Translations under genes and position numbers: made by a program
Shown: one piece after another, positions 10,224 through 19,856 of the stretch
Position numbering within the stretch: position 1 is the first letter of the stretch
How the letters are laid out: each line of letters begins with the position of its first letter
Notes under the pieces: model-generated
Told to the model about the DNA's origin: nothing
What the model saw: the letters and a program-made list of their open reading frames with translations, nothing else
The model's database searches: none
DNA from: Lumbricus terrestris
Lineage: Eukaryota; Annelida; Clitellata; Crassiclitellata; Lumbricidae
Reading direction: 5' to 3'
DNA: 64,000 nt
Assembly: GCA_949752735.1 (NCBI GenBank)
Contig: OX457038.1
Coordinates: 60,936,020 to 61,000,019, forward strand

Positions 10224-12708
10224 ATGAGCTCATCAAGTGACGTGGAGATGACTAGCCCCAAGTCGAAGCATCACCCTACACAATCTCTTGAAGTCGCTGA
10301 TCCGATGACGCCTCGAATTTGTAGGACTGATCTAAACAAAGTGATAATGAACTATCTTTTCAACGGTACTTGGATAAAAAATGGCATTTTCTTGAAATTT
10401 GATATTGCAAGTATATTAATTATCAAAGATCTAAGTGACTTCTGTTGTGCTGGTGTGTAATCCGCTAGACATCAGCCAATGGTGCACCAAACCAATGTCC
10501 GAAAGATCAGACATAGTGGTCAGAGGCAGCATGTCATGTATGAGCGATTTGAGAAGATCAACATTCTAAAAGCCTTGTGCATGAGGAGCGTCAATAGTGT
10601 AACAACTCTGCAAGGAGGGTGGACAAAGTACATTTGCCTCTGACACACCCACCCAAAGTCCCAAGGACCCAAAGCTTTCTTTTAAAAAAAATTCATCTTT
10701 GATCCACAGGACAGGATTGACTTGGTTTTGTGCTTCTAGTGATTGTACTTATGTGAAGTGGCCTGATGTAGCAAAATTTTTGTTACTAGAGGGCCTACTT
10801 TTTATGTGTTTCACCAGAGGGATATAAGGAAGCGTCGCGCTTGTTCTGTCTCGAGACTGGACTGGAGACGCCTCTTCCCCTGGATGCAGTCGACAGTCGC
10901 ACCAAAGTCCGCAATGCGATCGAAGACGGACGGATGCTGGAGACGATCACCCTTCTACACTCTCTCTATCCTGATCTGCTGACAAATTTTCATGATCTGT
11001 ACTTTGAGATTCAAGCAAGTAGACTCGTTCTTTCATTTTTTCTTTCTGAGCATTTAGGTATGTAGAGCCATTTAGAATTTTCTCAATAGCACTATTTGTA
11101 CATCCATGCTAAAGAAAAAGACGAGCATTATTCTTATCAGTAGTTGAATGTTGTACTTTAAATAGAATATATTGTCATGACTTCATCAGTTACTATATAT
11201 ATATATATATGACGCCTCGAATTTGTAGGACTGATCTAAACAAAGTGATAATGAACTATCTTTTCAACGGTACTTAGTTTAACCTTTACCCATTCGTAGG
11301 CCGCCCTGAGCGGACAAATAAAAAACCGCTTCCAGTCCAGTGTCCGGTATGAGCGGACATTAGTTTGGCAAGGCCCTAGGAGCTCCTATGTCCGGTAGAA
11401 GCGGCCAAAAACCGATCAATAACATCGTGGGGACTACGTGTGTATGTACTGGCAGAGAGTCTTCATGGTTACATCTGTACATTTGTGCCGTACTATGGAA
11501 AGCAGACTACGGACGAACTGGATCGTCCGGAACTTCCGTTCACGTCACGGATCGTGCTGACTCTGTGTCGGGAACTGTTGGAGAAAGCGAAGGGCAGTGG
11601 CTACCACTTATACACTGATCGCTTCTACACAGGATATCACCTGGCGAAGGAACTGCTGCAACTCAAGATACAGACCACTGGAACAGTCATGCGTAACAGA
11701 CAGGGTTTACCAGTTGAACTGAAACAGAAGAAAAAAAATGAAAGCGGGCGAGGTTCTGGCATTTCAGAGAGACAACAACACAACGGTTCTATTGTGGCAA
11801 GACAAGCGTCCAGTGCTGATGCTTAGCACGTTCCATGGCTCAGCAGTGCAGCCTGTGCAGCGTCATAGTAGAGCTGGTGTTGTGCAGGTCCAGAAGCCAA
11901 CGGTCATTGTCGACTACACCGCGAAGATGGGTGCTGTGGACCGCGCCGATCACCTCTGTTCCAGCTATAATTTCAATAGAAGATCTGTCAAGTGGTGGAG
12001 AAAGTCTTTCTTCTGGCTGTTGGAGGTGGCGTGCGTCAACAGCTTCATACTGTATAACATAAACAGGCAGCAGCAGAACGTCGCTGCAGTGTCGCACATC
12101 ACCTTTCGCCGCAAGATGATTGAGCAGCTTGTCGGCAACGTACGTGCAACCGAACTTCATCGTGGACGGCCCAGTTCGACTGACAAGATCACACGGCTCA
12201 ATGGCAAGCTGCACATCATAGCCCACATGGATAAGGATAAGGACTGCGCGGTGTGCAGCGACAGGAAGACACCTGGGTGCCGCAGACGTAGTTAACTTTC
12301 ACTGCAAGACATGTCCCCGTCAACCGGGCCTCCACCCGGACACCTGTTTCGAACGGTATCACACCCAAGTACAATTCAAGTAGGATGAAGTTGGAAATTT
12401 CAATTGACAACCTCAACATTATCCTATGCATGATAATGTATAAACACTTTGAATAGTGTTATATGGTGAAGAAAAATGTTAAAGTGATTATGTTGTACCA
12501 AATATTTAATGCAATTTTATTCGGATCTGGAGGGGCTGGCGCAAAAAATAATTCGGATGGGTAAAGGTTAAAAATGGCATTTTCTTAAAATTTGATATTG
12601 CAAGTACATTAATTTTTAAAGATCTAAGTGACTTCTGTTGTGTTGGTATGTAATGCGCTAGACATCAACCAATGGTGCATCAAACCAATGTCCAGAAGAT
12701 CAGATATA

Positions 12709-12742
<34 letters not shown>

Positions 12743-14717
12743 GTATGGAAAGTTTTATTCGTTTGTTGTTATCGTTTACTCTATTTGACGTGTTTCGAAC
12801 TAATAATGCTTATTGTTTAACGTCTTCTGTTGTGCGAGTGTCTAACGAACAGAGAGCATCAACATTATGATTTTTTACACATTACCAGTTCAGAGTACTT
12901 TAAGAGAAAGAAACGAAGCATGCAGAAAAATGGAAACATCACTGACAAACTTGAACTAGCGGAAACATGTGTACTAAGGTGGACCTTTTCTAGTTGTTTT
13001 CACATGCTAACTGTAGGAGCTTATTTTAACCAAATTGTAAGGTGAGAAACAATAAGAGGTTTAGTAGTTTAGAAATTATGCATGATTGTTTGTTTAGAAT
13101 GTGTGTGTGCTTTTTGTTTTAATTATTGCTATTGTTTTCTTGTTTCTTGCAGAAGCAGCACTTGGTTGAATTAATACGAGCCAGAGAAATTGAGGGAGCA
13201 CTCAACTTTGCTCAGAGCCAGCTTGCCGATCAGGGCAAGCGCAGTCCTGAAGCTCTGTCAGAATTGGAACGGGTCATGTCCCTCTTGGCCTTTGACGATC
13301 CATACTCCTCTCCATATGGAGACCTTCTTTTGGAATCACAACGACTAAAGGTAAGAGTATTCTCCCTTTGTGTGACTACGGGAATCATGATAACATTTGT
13401 ATACAGTGCATGATAATTACGTGACGTATTACAATCCTTTGCTACCAGCGCATATTTCTGATATTTGTTTACTTTGAAGTTATAAAATAGTTTTTCAGGT
13501 TTATTGAATCCACCTGCTTTGGATTCGACAGCTTTGCTCTTCTCTGGATTCAGTAAATAATTCTGCTCTATGCAATATGGGGCGAGGTGGTGTAGGGGTA
13601 CATTCGGTGCCTTGGGGCCGGAAGGTTGCTGATTCAAATCCACCTCAAGCCACCACGTAAAGACCCTGAGCAAGTCCTTTATTCGCAATTGCTCATGGGT
13701 GCTCATGGTCAAGGGCGGATCCAGGGGAGGCCAATCCGGCCATGGCCCCCCCCATTTAAAAATTGCATGGGACGTGGCCCCCCATTTGGTTTTTTCAACA
13801 AGTACTTTTTTCCCAAAAATTGGCCGATGACTAAAAAAAAAAAAAAAGGTCATCAGTTTTTTCGGCGGTTGAAATGGTATGTCTTCCCCGGAAAATTGGC
13901 TGACGACTAAAAAAAAAAAAAAAGGTCATCAGTTTTTTCGGCGGTTGAAATGGTATGTCTTCCCCAGAAAATTGGCCGACGACTAAAAAAAAAAAAAAGT
14001 CATCAGTTTTTCCAGCGGTCAAAAAAAAATTCGCCGGCAACACCAAAAATTTTGGCCCCCCCTTCAAAATTTCTGTATCCGCCCTTGCTCATGGTGTGAA
14101 ACTCCGATTCAATGTCTGTGCTATAATCGAGAGCGCCTCTGAGTAGACACATCTTGAAGAGACACTATAGCAAGTGCTCATAAATACATACATATATGCA
14201 TACTATGCTTTCTCTAAGAGGAATAATGCACCAAGCTTGTATGCATGTATCTTGGACTCACATACTGTCTCAGTATGATACTGAGACATTAGCACCCCTA
14301 CCTTTAGTTTTCTTCCATGGATCCTGTAGCTGAGCATATCCACTTCAGGCTTCCTTGTGTTTGCAACTCTCCTACAGAGGCTGTGTTTCACTTTAAACTG
14401 AAAACATCCAGTACGTTTAGTTCCTTACGTTTGCCTGATATCAATGTGCACTTTTACCCATGTGCACATTGTACCCATCATACGTTCTGTACATAATGGT
14501 GGATTTCTATTTTCAGCTGGCTAGCAAAGTCAATGCCGCCATCTTGGCATCAAGTAATCAGGATTCGAAGCTTAGTTTATTGGAATTCTACAAACTTCTC
14601 TTATGGGCACAACATGAACTGGACCAAAAGAAAGTCTTCTTCAGTCGAATGACCGACCTTGGATCTGCGACTTTTGATTCGACCGGCTTAATGATAAGTG
14701 ACAGCGAGAAACTGTAG
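10224..14717 (+). CDS. GID8: GID8 homolog, CTLH/GID E3 ubiquitin ligase subunit
   Basis: Subunit of the CTLH (GID) E3 ubiquitin ligase, acting in cytosol and nucleus. Four coding exons: 10224-10365, 10818-11014, 13153-13350 and 14517-14717, total 738 nt, 245 residues (human GID8 is 228). All phases agree. The LisH motif lies around residues 33-62 (NKVIMNYL then [10 protein letters not shown]). CTLH follows ([20 protein letters not shown]), and the CRA part ends in [14 protein letters not shown], all matching the family. An acceptor (TTTGCAG at 10213-10219) just before the ATG implies a non-coding first exon. The second coding intron begins with GC (CAA/GCAAGT at 11015), and no GT site nearby keeps the frame. 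That intron also holds a duplicated exon fragment and a piggyBac relic. An ATTAAA near 14903 may be the poly(A) signal. Confidence 0.92.
10305..10518 (+). repeat. source copy of a duplicated GID8 exon/intron segment
   Basis: The last 61 bases of the first coding exon plus about 150 bases of intron. The same sequence, slightly diverged, reappears at 11209-12711, split by a transposon. Confidence 0.9.
11283..12567 (+). mobile_element. piggyBac-like transposon, decayed
   Basis: TTAA duplications (11279-11282, 12568-12571) flank inverted ends CCTTTACCCATTCG and CGGATGGGTAAAGG. This 1285-bp element sits inside the duplicated GID8 fragment. It is much shorter than an intact piggyBac and lacks the N-terminal half of the transposase. 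Confidence 0.9.
11401..12382 (+). pseudogene. piggyBac transposase remnant
   Basis: The C-terminal part of a DDE transposase is readable in three pieces. The first carries YTDRFYTG (second catalytic Asp region) and runs to an A-run near 11730, where the frame shifts. The second carries [10 protein letters not shown] (third Asp region) and ends at 12295. The third continues in another frame (about 12292-12382) with the Cys/His-rich C-terminal finger, including CKTC. The region with the first catalytic Asp is missing. It cannot encode an active enzyme. Confidence 0.85.
13577..14180 (+). mobile_element. tRNA-derived SINE interrupted by a hAT MITE
   Basis: The head resembles a tRNA: A-box-like GGTGGTGTAGGGG and B-box-like GATTCAAATCC (about 13632-13642). 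The tail GCGCCTCTGAGTAG...TTGAAG...CACTATA (about 14130-14170) matches tails elsewhere in the window (45598-45672; inverted at 49008-49072). The MITE at 13710-14087 splits it, with CTCATGGT duplicated. Confidence 0.7.
13710..14087. mobile_element. hAT-type MITE with perfect 8-bp duplication
   Basis: Ends CAAGGGCGGATCCAG and CTGTATCCGCCCTTG are inverted. The flanks CTCATGGT (13702-13709 and 14088-14095) are identical. The interior has about three tandem units of roughly 75 bp, each with a long A-run, GGTCATCAGTTTTT and TCGGCGGTTGAAATGG. It lies in the last GID8 intron. Confidence 0.9.
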
Positions 14718-16165
14718 TAAGCGAACGAAAAATGAGGTTGCGACAGGTTTCGTTCTGTACTGTATGAGGTCTTTATAGTGTGGCAACCTGGAGCTTCAGT
14801 TAGTTGAAGATTCAGTCAGTTTGCTGAGCGGGAGGACTGTTTGACTTTGATCTGTTACAGTGCGTTGGGTTTTCCCATGCTCATGCTGATCAAGCAAAAT
14901 ATTAAATGATGCAGATCATGGAAAGTAAGCGGATGTGTGGCAGGTCATACTCAATGATGAATTCCGTGTTTCATAACATTTAGTCTTCTTTGTCTGAAAG
15001 TTGCAAATTGAGTTCGACTTGTGTGAGGTTTGATCCTCTAGGATAATTGTCTGATTGCTGTAATTTGGATATTACCGTAATTGCATTGGCTAACTATGCA
15101 ATTGGTCAAATAACAGCATTAGCTAATTAAATGTAAGAAATGGGCAATAATTCCTTTATACAGATATCATAGAAATGTACATGTGCACGTGTATATATAT
15201 TATATATATATATATGCATCTATAAGTTAACATTTTATAATGGAGGATATTAAAAAGTTTAGGAGAATTGTACTTATCTTAATACAATAGGGCATTCACA
15301 AATACCTGTATTGCAAAAATACTGCATGTCAAATGTATGTTTTTTTAATTTATATGCAACATGCCTATAAATGTTCTATGTATGCATGCATGCATATTTT
15401 GTATATGTTATGTGTATAAAGACCATTATATACATATATATGTATATATATTCTAACCAGTTTGTTGCAGAAAAGTTGGGTCTAGTTATACAGGATTAGG
15501 TTAAATGCCCATAAGCAGATTTTTCTGTTTTGCTATGATTTGTAATTCTGTACCAAAGATAATATTATAGCATGAATTAGATTCTGTTATAGGTTTGGTT
15601 CATTTTTTTAAAATTTGCACTGCCTAAACCCAACAGAACTTTATATTCATGACCCTTTACAAGGATTCTTGGTAAAATTATGTGGACTGTACAATATGTA
15701 GTTGTTTGAATGTTCAATACAGAATTTTGCCAATGCTTTGCATTGTTTACTATCAATTTTTTCATTTTCACATATGGCTCCAAGCAGATTTTCAACTTAT
15801 TAATATAATAATAGCATAATGAACTCTTTAGAACTACAAACATTTACATATGACACTTTTGTATAAGACACAAATAGTTAAGAGATTTTCATAAAAAATA
15901 ATAATTCAAGACAAGAAATCGTATTGACAATGATTTACATTGTCAATATGATTTCTTGTCTTGAATTATTACTTTTTTTAGGTGAGTACGCACTGTATAC
16001 CCGCATATATCCTCGTGTACAGACCTGTCTAAAGCTGAATCATAGTTACTTCATTAAGCCTTTTACTAAAGCATGAAGAACTATACTGTTTTCAAACATA
16101 TCTTTTTTTAGAGGCTTGAATGTCAAAGCATTCACATCCATAGCTAAGTTACCCCTTAACAGTGC
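14718..16165. other. 3' flank of GID8, no further gene seen
   Basis: AT-rich sequence holding the probable GID8 3'UTR, several (TA)n tracts (about 15190-15215, 15425-15450) and the hairpin at 15899-15971. No supported coding region. Confidence 0.55.
15899..15971. repeat. near-perfect 34-bp inverted repeat (hairpin)
   Basis: The arm reading AATAATTCAAGACAAGAAAT and onward is matched by its reverse complement with one mismatch (G opposite T, a wobble in RNA). The loop is ATTTA. It could form a cruciform or an RNA hairpin. It may be a small palindromic transposon remnant. Confidence 0.85.
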
Positions 16166-16333
16166 CTTAAGTGTGGAAAAATAAGTGCCTGTACGCCCCT
16201 TAACTCTCCAAAAGAAGTGCCTGGACGCCCCTTATCTTTCCAGTCTGTGCTCGCCAATAAGTGGCTGGACGGCGTTCAGATTTTAAAACAAGTGCATGGA
16301 CGCCGTCCATGACCGTCCAGGCACACTTTAAGC
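16166..16333 (+). mobile_element. 168-bp MITE-like repeat, copy 1
   Basis: Ends CTTAAGTGTGG and CACACTTTAAG are inverted. The interior repeats GTGCCTGGACGCCCCTT-like words. An inverted copy of the same length is at 49822-49989, and a fragment of one end appears near 48457. Target duplication not resolved. Confidence 0.75.
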
Positions 16334-16486
16334 CCTGCCCCTTAACGATCAACAGTTTAGCATAATCCATGTTTTAGTATTCCATTAGACAGTGAATTTC
16401 CATAAAGGGAAGGATGCTGATGCATGGGCAAGAGTCCAAAGTGGATAACTTTTGGTGAACGTCCTTCATAGGCAATCCTCAACTGC

Positions 16487-17987
16487 CTAATCAAACTCAA
16501 CTCCCTTTGGTGCTGTCCTTTTCTTACTACCCGGATTAATAACGCTCATTCCAGCTGCTTTTGGTGGCGCTTTTTGTGCCGTCTTCTTCCTCTTCACATC
16601 AGCGGTCATGTCAAAGACGCTCTTTCCCGCGTTTGTGTTTGTCAGTTTCTTTTCTAGCGTTTCGACTTTCGTCTCGGCTGCTTTCAGACTCTTCTCCGTT
16701 TCAGTTAACTTGTCGGTGAGATGAAACAAGATGACTTGCAGTTCTTTCTTTTTGTCTGCCAACGTTGCTTCTGGAAGCTGTAGATCGACTGTTGTAAGTT
16801 CCGGTCCATTTAGGCTCAGGTTTATTTTGTCTCCAGACTCTGATACTGTCAGGTCTCCTTTCAGAAAAAATGTCCTAAAATGACAAATTGAATAACATGT
16901 GATTAACAGTAGCAGTGCTGTGGTATAGCAAGTGTTCAACTAAATCTTGAGGACAGCTTGACTGCCATCCTGTACGAATACTTAACATTGTATAATAGCA
17001 GTAATGCAACATTTTAGTCTAAGGCTAAGTTCAAGCCATAAATACCACTATATTATTGACACTTCTATAGTTAAATCTATTCATACAGCAGAAATAAACA
17101 TGGACATGGAAATGATTTTTGCTCTCTGTAATGCTGTTGTTAAACCCCCAAACATAATCTATTCATTCATATCCTCAAATTACTCCACTAGTTTAAAATA
17201 CCTTAAGTGAATAAAATACAAGTTCTATCACATAGCTATAACCTAACACACTCCAAGCTCCCCTACCTTCATTATTTATTTACAGTCTATTAATCCAAAT
17301 TTCACTCACCCCACTCCTCTGGCCTAAACTTCACTCTTTTGTCGTTTTGACACTAAAATGCGAATTAGAACGTCTGTGGTTTCTCCCATTTGTTATTAAC
17401 TCCTTCCATAATATTAATTGCAAGTGTGTTGTCGATATTACGAACTTTTTCTGGGTCGTCTCTACACACATTTCATTTAAACAGAAAGCACCCATTTTAA
17501 AAAAAAAACTATCCCGATTTGGCCTTTCCCTTATCTCACACAGATCCAATTCTAAATATCCTTATCTTGACCGAGAACCGTCTCTGTACCATAGTATCAA
17601 TCGATTTTGTATTGATTTAGCATGTGCACTTGTTACATGGCGCCCCTTCAAGGAAGCGTCTTTGAATAAGGCTAGTAGTGACTTCATTTTGGCGCTACAG
17701 AAATCTCGAGACCATTAACTGTAAAATACTCCAAATACAAACTTAAATCTTGTAAAAGCATTGTCGCCAGCAACGGCTGCTTTTGCCAGAGGAGAGGTAT
17801 TCTTTGGGAGGTGTTGCGTGATAAAGTGAGAAACTTTTTCTACGTTTACTTTCCACATTTCTACTCCGTCCGATACACAAATTCCCAGCGTATCATCGTC
17901 ATAGACGCGTGTGAAACAAACCACTCGTCGTCCTGCATTCGTCTGCAAAACTCGCAATAAATTATCGCAATCGGACAACTGCGGCAT
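16487..17987 (-). CDS. PAXX: PAXX, non-homologous end-joining factor
   Basis: PAXX is an XRCC4/XLF-like scaffold that binds Ku at DNA double-strand breaks. Two coding exons on the minus strand, 17987-17743 and 16874-16487, total 633 nt, 210 residues (human 204). The N-terminal head contains VSDGVEMWKV, matching the family's head fold. A predicted coiled coil follows (LADKKKELQVILFHLTDKL to LEKKL). The C-terminus SVINPGSKKRTAPKGVEFD matches the PAXX Ku-binding tail, including the conserved Val and Phe before the terminal acidic residue. The donor AA/GTTTGT is weak, but it is the only nearby site that keeps frame, and it gives the same spacing as the human protein between the head and the LSLNG strand. 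Transcribed convergently with GID8. Confidence 0.88.
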
Positions 17988-17999
17988 TGTGAACGTGAG

Positions 18000-18700
18000 C
18001 GAAAATAGAAGATACAGGTAGTTTGTTATTGTGGCAACGCCAACGCGGAAGTCTTTCTATGGACTTATTTAGCGCTAATATTTAATTGTTCTATCGTGAA
18101 TATTTAATGTAAACGTTGTTTGCATAATCTACTTTTTGGTCGATCTAATGTAAATTCAATTAATTCTGTTACCTACCTTTTCCAGCACATGGCTTTTAAG
18201 TGGCGCTTTAAAAATTACGATTTATCTGGTTTTAATCAGTGCATAAACAGGCATTCAACCTGGGACTAATATTCGATTTTAGTCCCAGGTTCAAGGAACT
18301 GTTATCTGGGATCGGTTTATTACAAGCTCTCGTAGGCATAGGCCTACGATACACGAGATTTTCAAAGAGCTGCATAACCTTCTTGTTGACCGTCTTTTAT
18401 CGGAATGCAAGGTTTCGAAATTTCTAATGCTGCCAAGGGCATATTCTTTTCACAGAGGGGAGCCCTCAGATTTTAGCAGCAGTTCGGAGGCCTTAGCCTA
18501 CGCCAATCGTTGATATTTTTCAAGATTCTGAAAGACGTAAAGGCCCATATTATTATTGGAAACTGTAAACAATGTAATATAATAATATAACATAAGTGTT
18601 TACGTTCATTAAATTTAATTTAAGGCAAGTTGCAGGAAAGGAATTCCAATAATAATAATAATATGAATTGCTAAGCTAATAGACCTAAGACAGATGCGCA
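18000..18700. other. PAXX upstream region
   Basis: Presumed PAXX promoter side (minus-strand gene). Contains the 33-bp Harbinger-like relic. No coding region supported. Confidence 0.4.
18258..18290. mobile_element. minimal Harbinger-like MITE, terminal repeats only
   Basis: A 33-bp palindrome starting ACCTGGGACTAA and ending TTAGTCCCAGGT, flanked by TCA (18255-18257 and 18291-18293). The same ends with a TTA duplication bound the 383-bp element at 33766-34148. A 3-bp TNA duplication suits PIF/Harbinger. Confidence 0.65.
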
Positions 18701-18712
18701 TGAGCCGTCATA

Positions 18713-19856
18713 TTTATTGAGCTCCTTCATACTGCATCACATGGGTTGGAGTGCATCTTAGCTTGTTGTGCCATTCTGTGCCCTGTGTGACGGTGATGGT
18801 CTTCTTCAGAGTTTATGATGGGTCTAATGATCACCAAGTCAGCTTGGTGTTGAGTTAACGAACTTAACGGTCTATACCCAAGAAAACAAGTGGAAGTTTA
18901 CAACATTTCTTTGTAACATTAATGCTGCATGTAACTATATGGTTTTCTGCATATTGTGCTCTTAAAGATGCACTTTTCATAGAATTGACGGCATGTGTTA
19001 AGAGCATCTGGCAGATCTTAAGTGGTGTTTTATGTAAGCGGTGCTTTACAAGTTTCATGTAATATGACAGTGAACCCAAAGTTCCCAAACTCACCATAAA
19101 ACTGATGACAATTTGTTGTTTTAATAATTTCTAAGAATGTAACTTTTACAATCCAAAACATTCGGACAAGCATGACACAGAAATACCACTCTAGTATTTT
19201 AACAGGTAAAAACAACTGCTGTTATTGTAACACAAGTTCTTGCACATTTTTCTTCAAAATATGTACAAAACTGCCGACATGTACACATGAATTTTTGAAA
19301 ACACATCAAAAGACAATGGACTGACAAACTCATTGCATAATGCATAAGCATACAAAAGTTTACAACTATTGACCAGGTCATTGCCAACTGATTTGCTATA
19401 GGTGCTTTAATGTAAAATAAAAAGATATTTATTACTACTGCCAAGAATCTTTCTAATCAGCCCGAACAAAGTCACAAAACAATTACAGTAATCATAAGTG
19501 TCTTTGTGACAACCACAGAGAACCACACCCATCCTTAGTTAACTGCTTCTGGTCACATATTAAAAGGTTTAATTCGGTGCTACAGAAACGTCTCACTGCA
19601 TCTTACATACACCTAAGAAAATTATTTACGGCAGTACCATTCTATGTCTGCCACGCTTTCACCATTTCTTTGCTACATCTTCAGCATTTTAAGGCAATGA
19701 CTTTTGATACGGAAAAGCAAAGCCATAGACTGCCATAAATTATTGCAAAACTTTTCTCAGCAAAGACAAACAGCTTAATAAACTTCCCAGCTGGTCCATG
19801 GGAAGAACTGTTCTTGTTGCTCAACACCACAGCACCCTGCTATAAACTGTCTGTTA
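18713..19856 (-). other. probable 3'UTR region of TRAP-beta
   Basis: Downstream of the TRAP-beta stop on the minus strand. Possible AATAAA signals (TTTATT on +) are at 19428-19433 and 18713-18718. No other gene seen. Confidence 0.4.

Larger units (their letters stand above)
11209..12711 (+). pseudogene. duplicated GID8 exon fragment split by a piggyBac element
   Basis: 11209-11275 repeats 10305-10371 almost exactly, including the 3' part of the exon and its GT donor. 12572-12711 repeats the following intron sequence at lower identity. Both outer edges abut (TA)n runs (about 11193-11209 and 12711-12739). There is no acceptor before the fragment, so normal splicing should skip it. Confidence 0.85.

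Noticed and set aside
13230..13853. 207-codon minus-strand open frame
   Set aside because: Runs antisense through a GID8 exon, a SINE and a MITE, so it is not a plausible gene.
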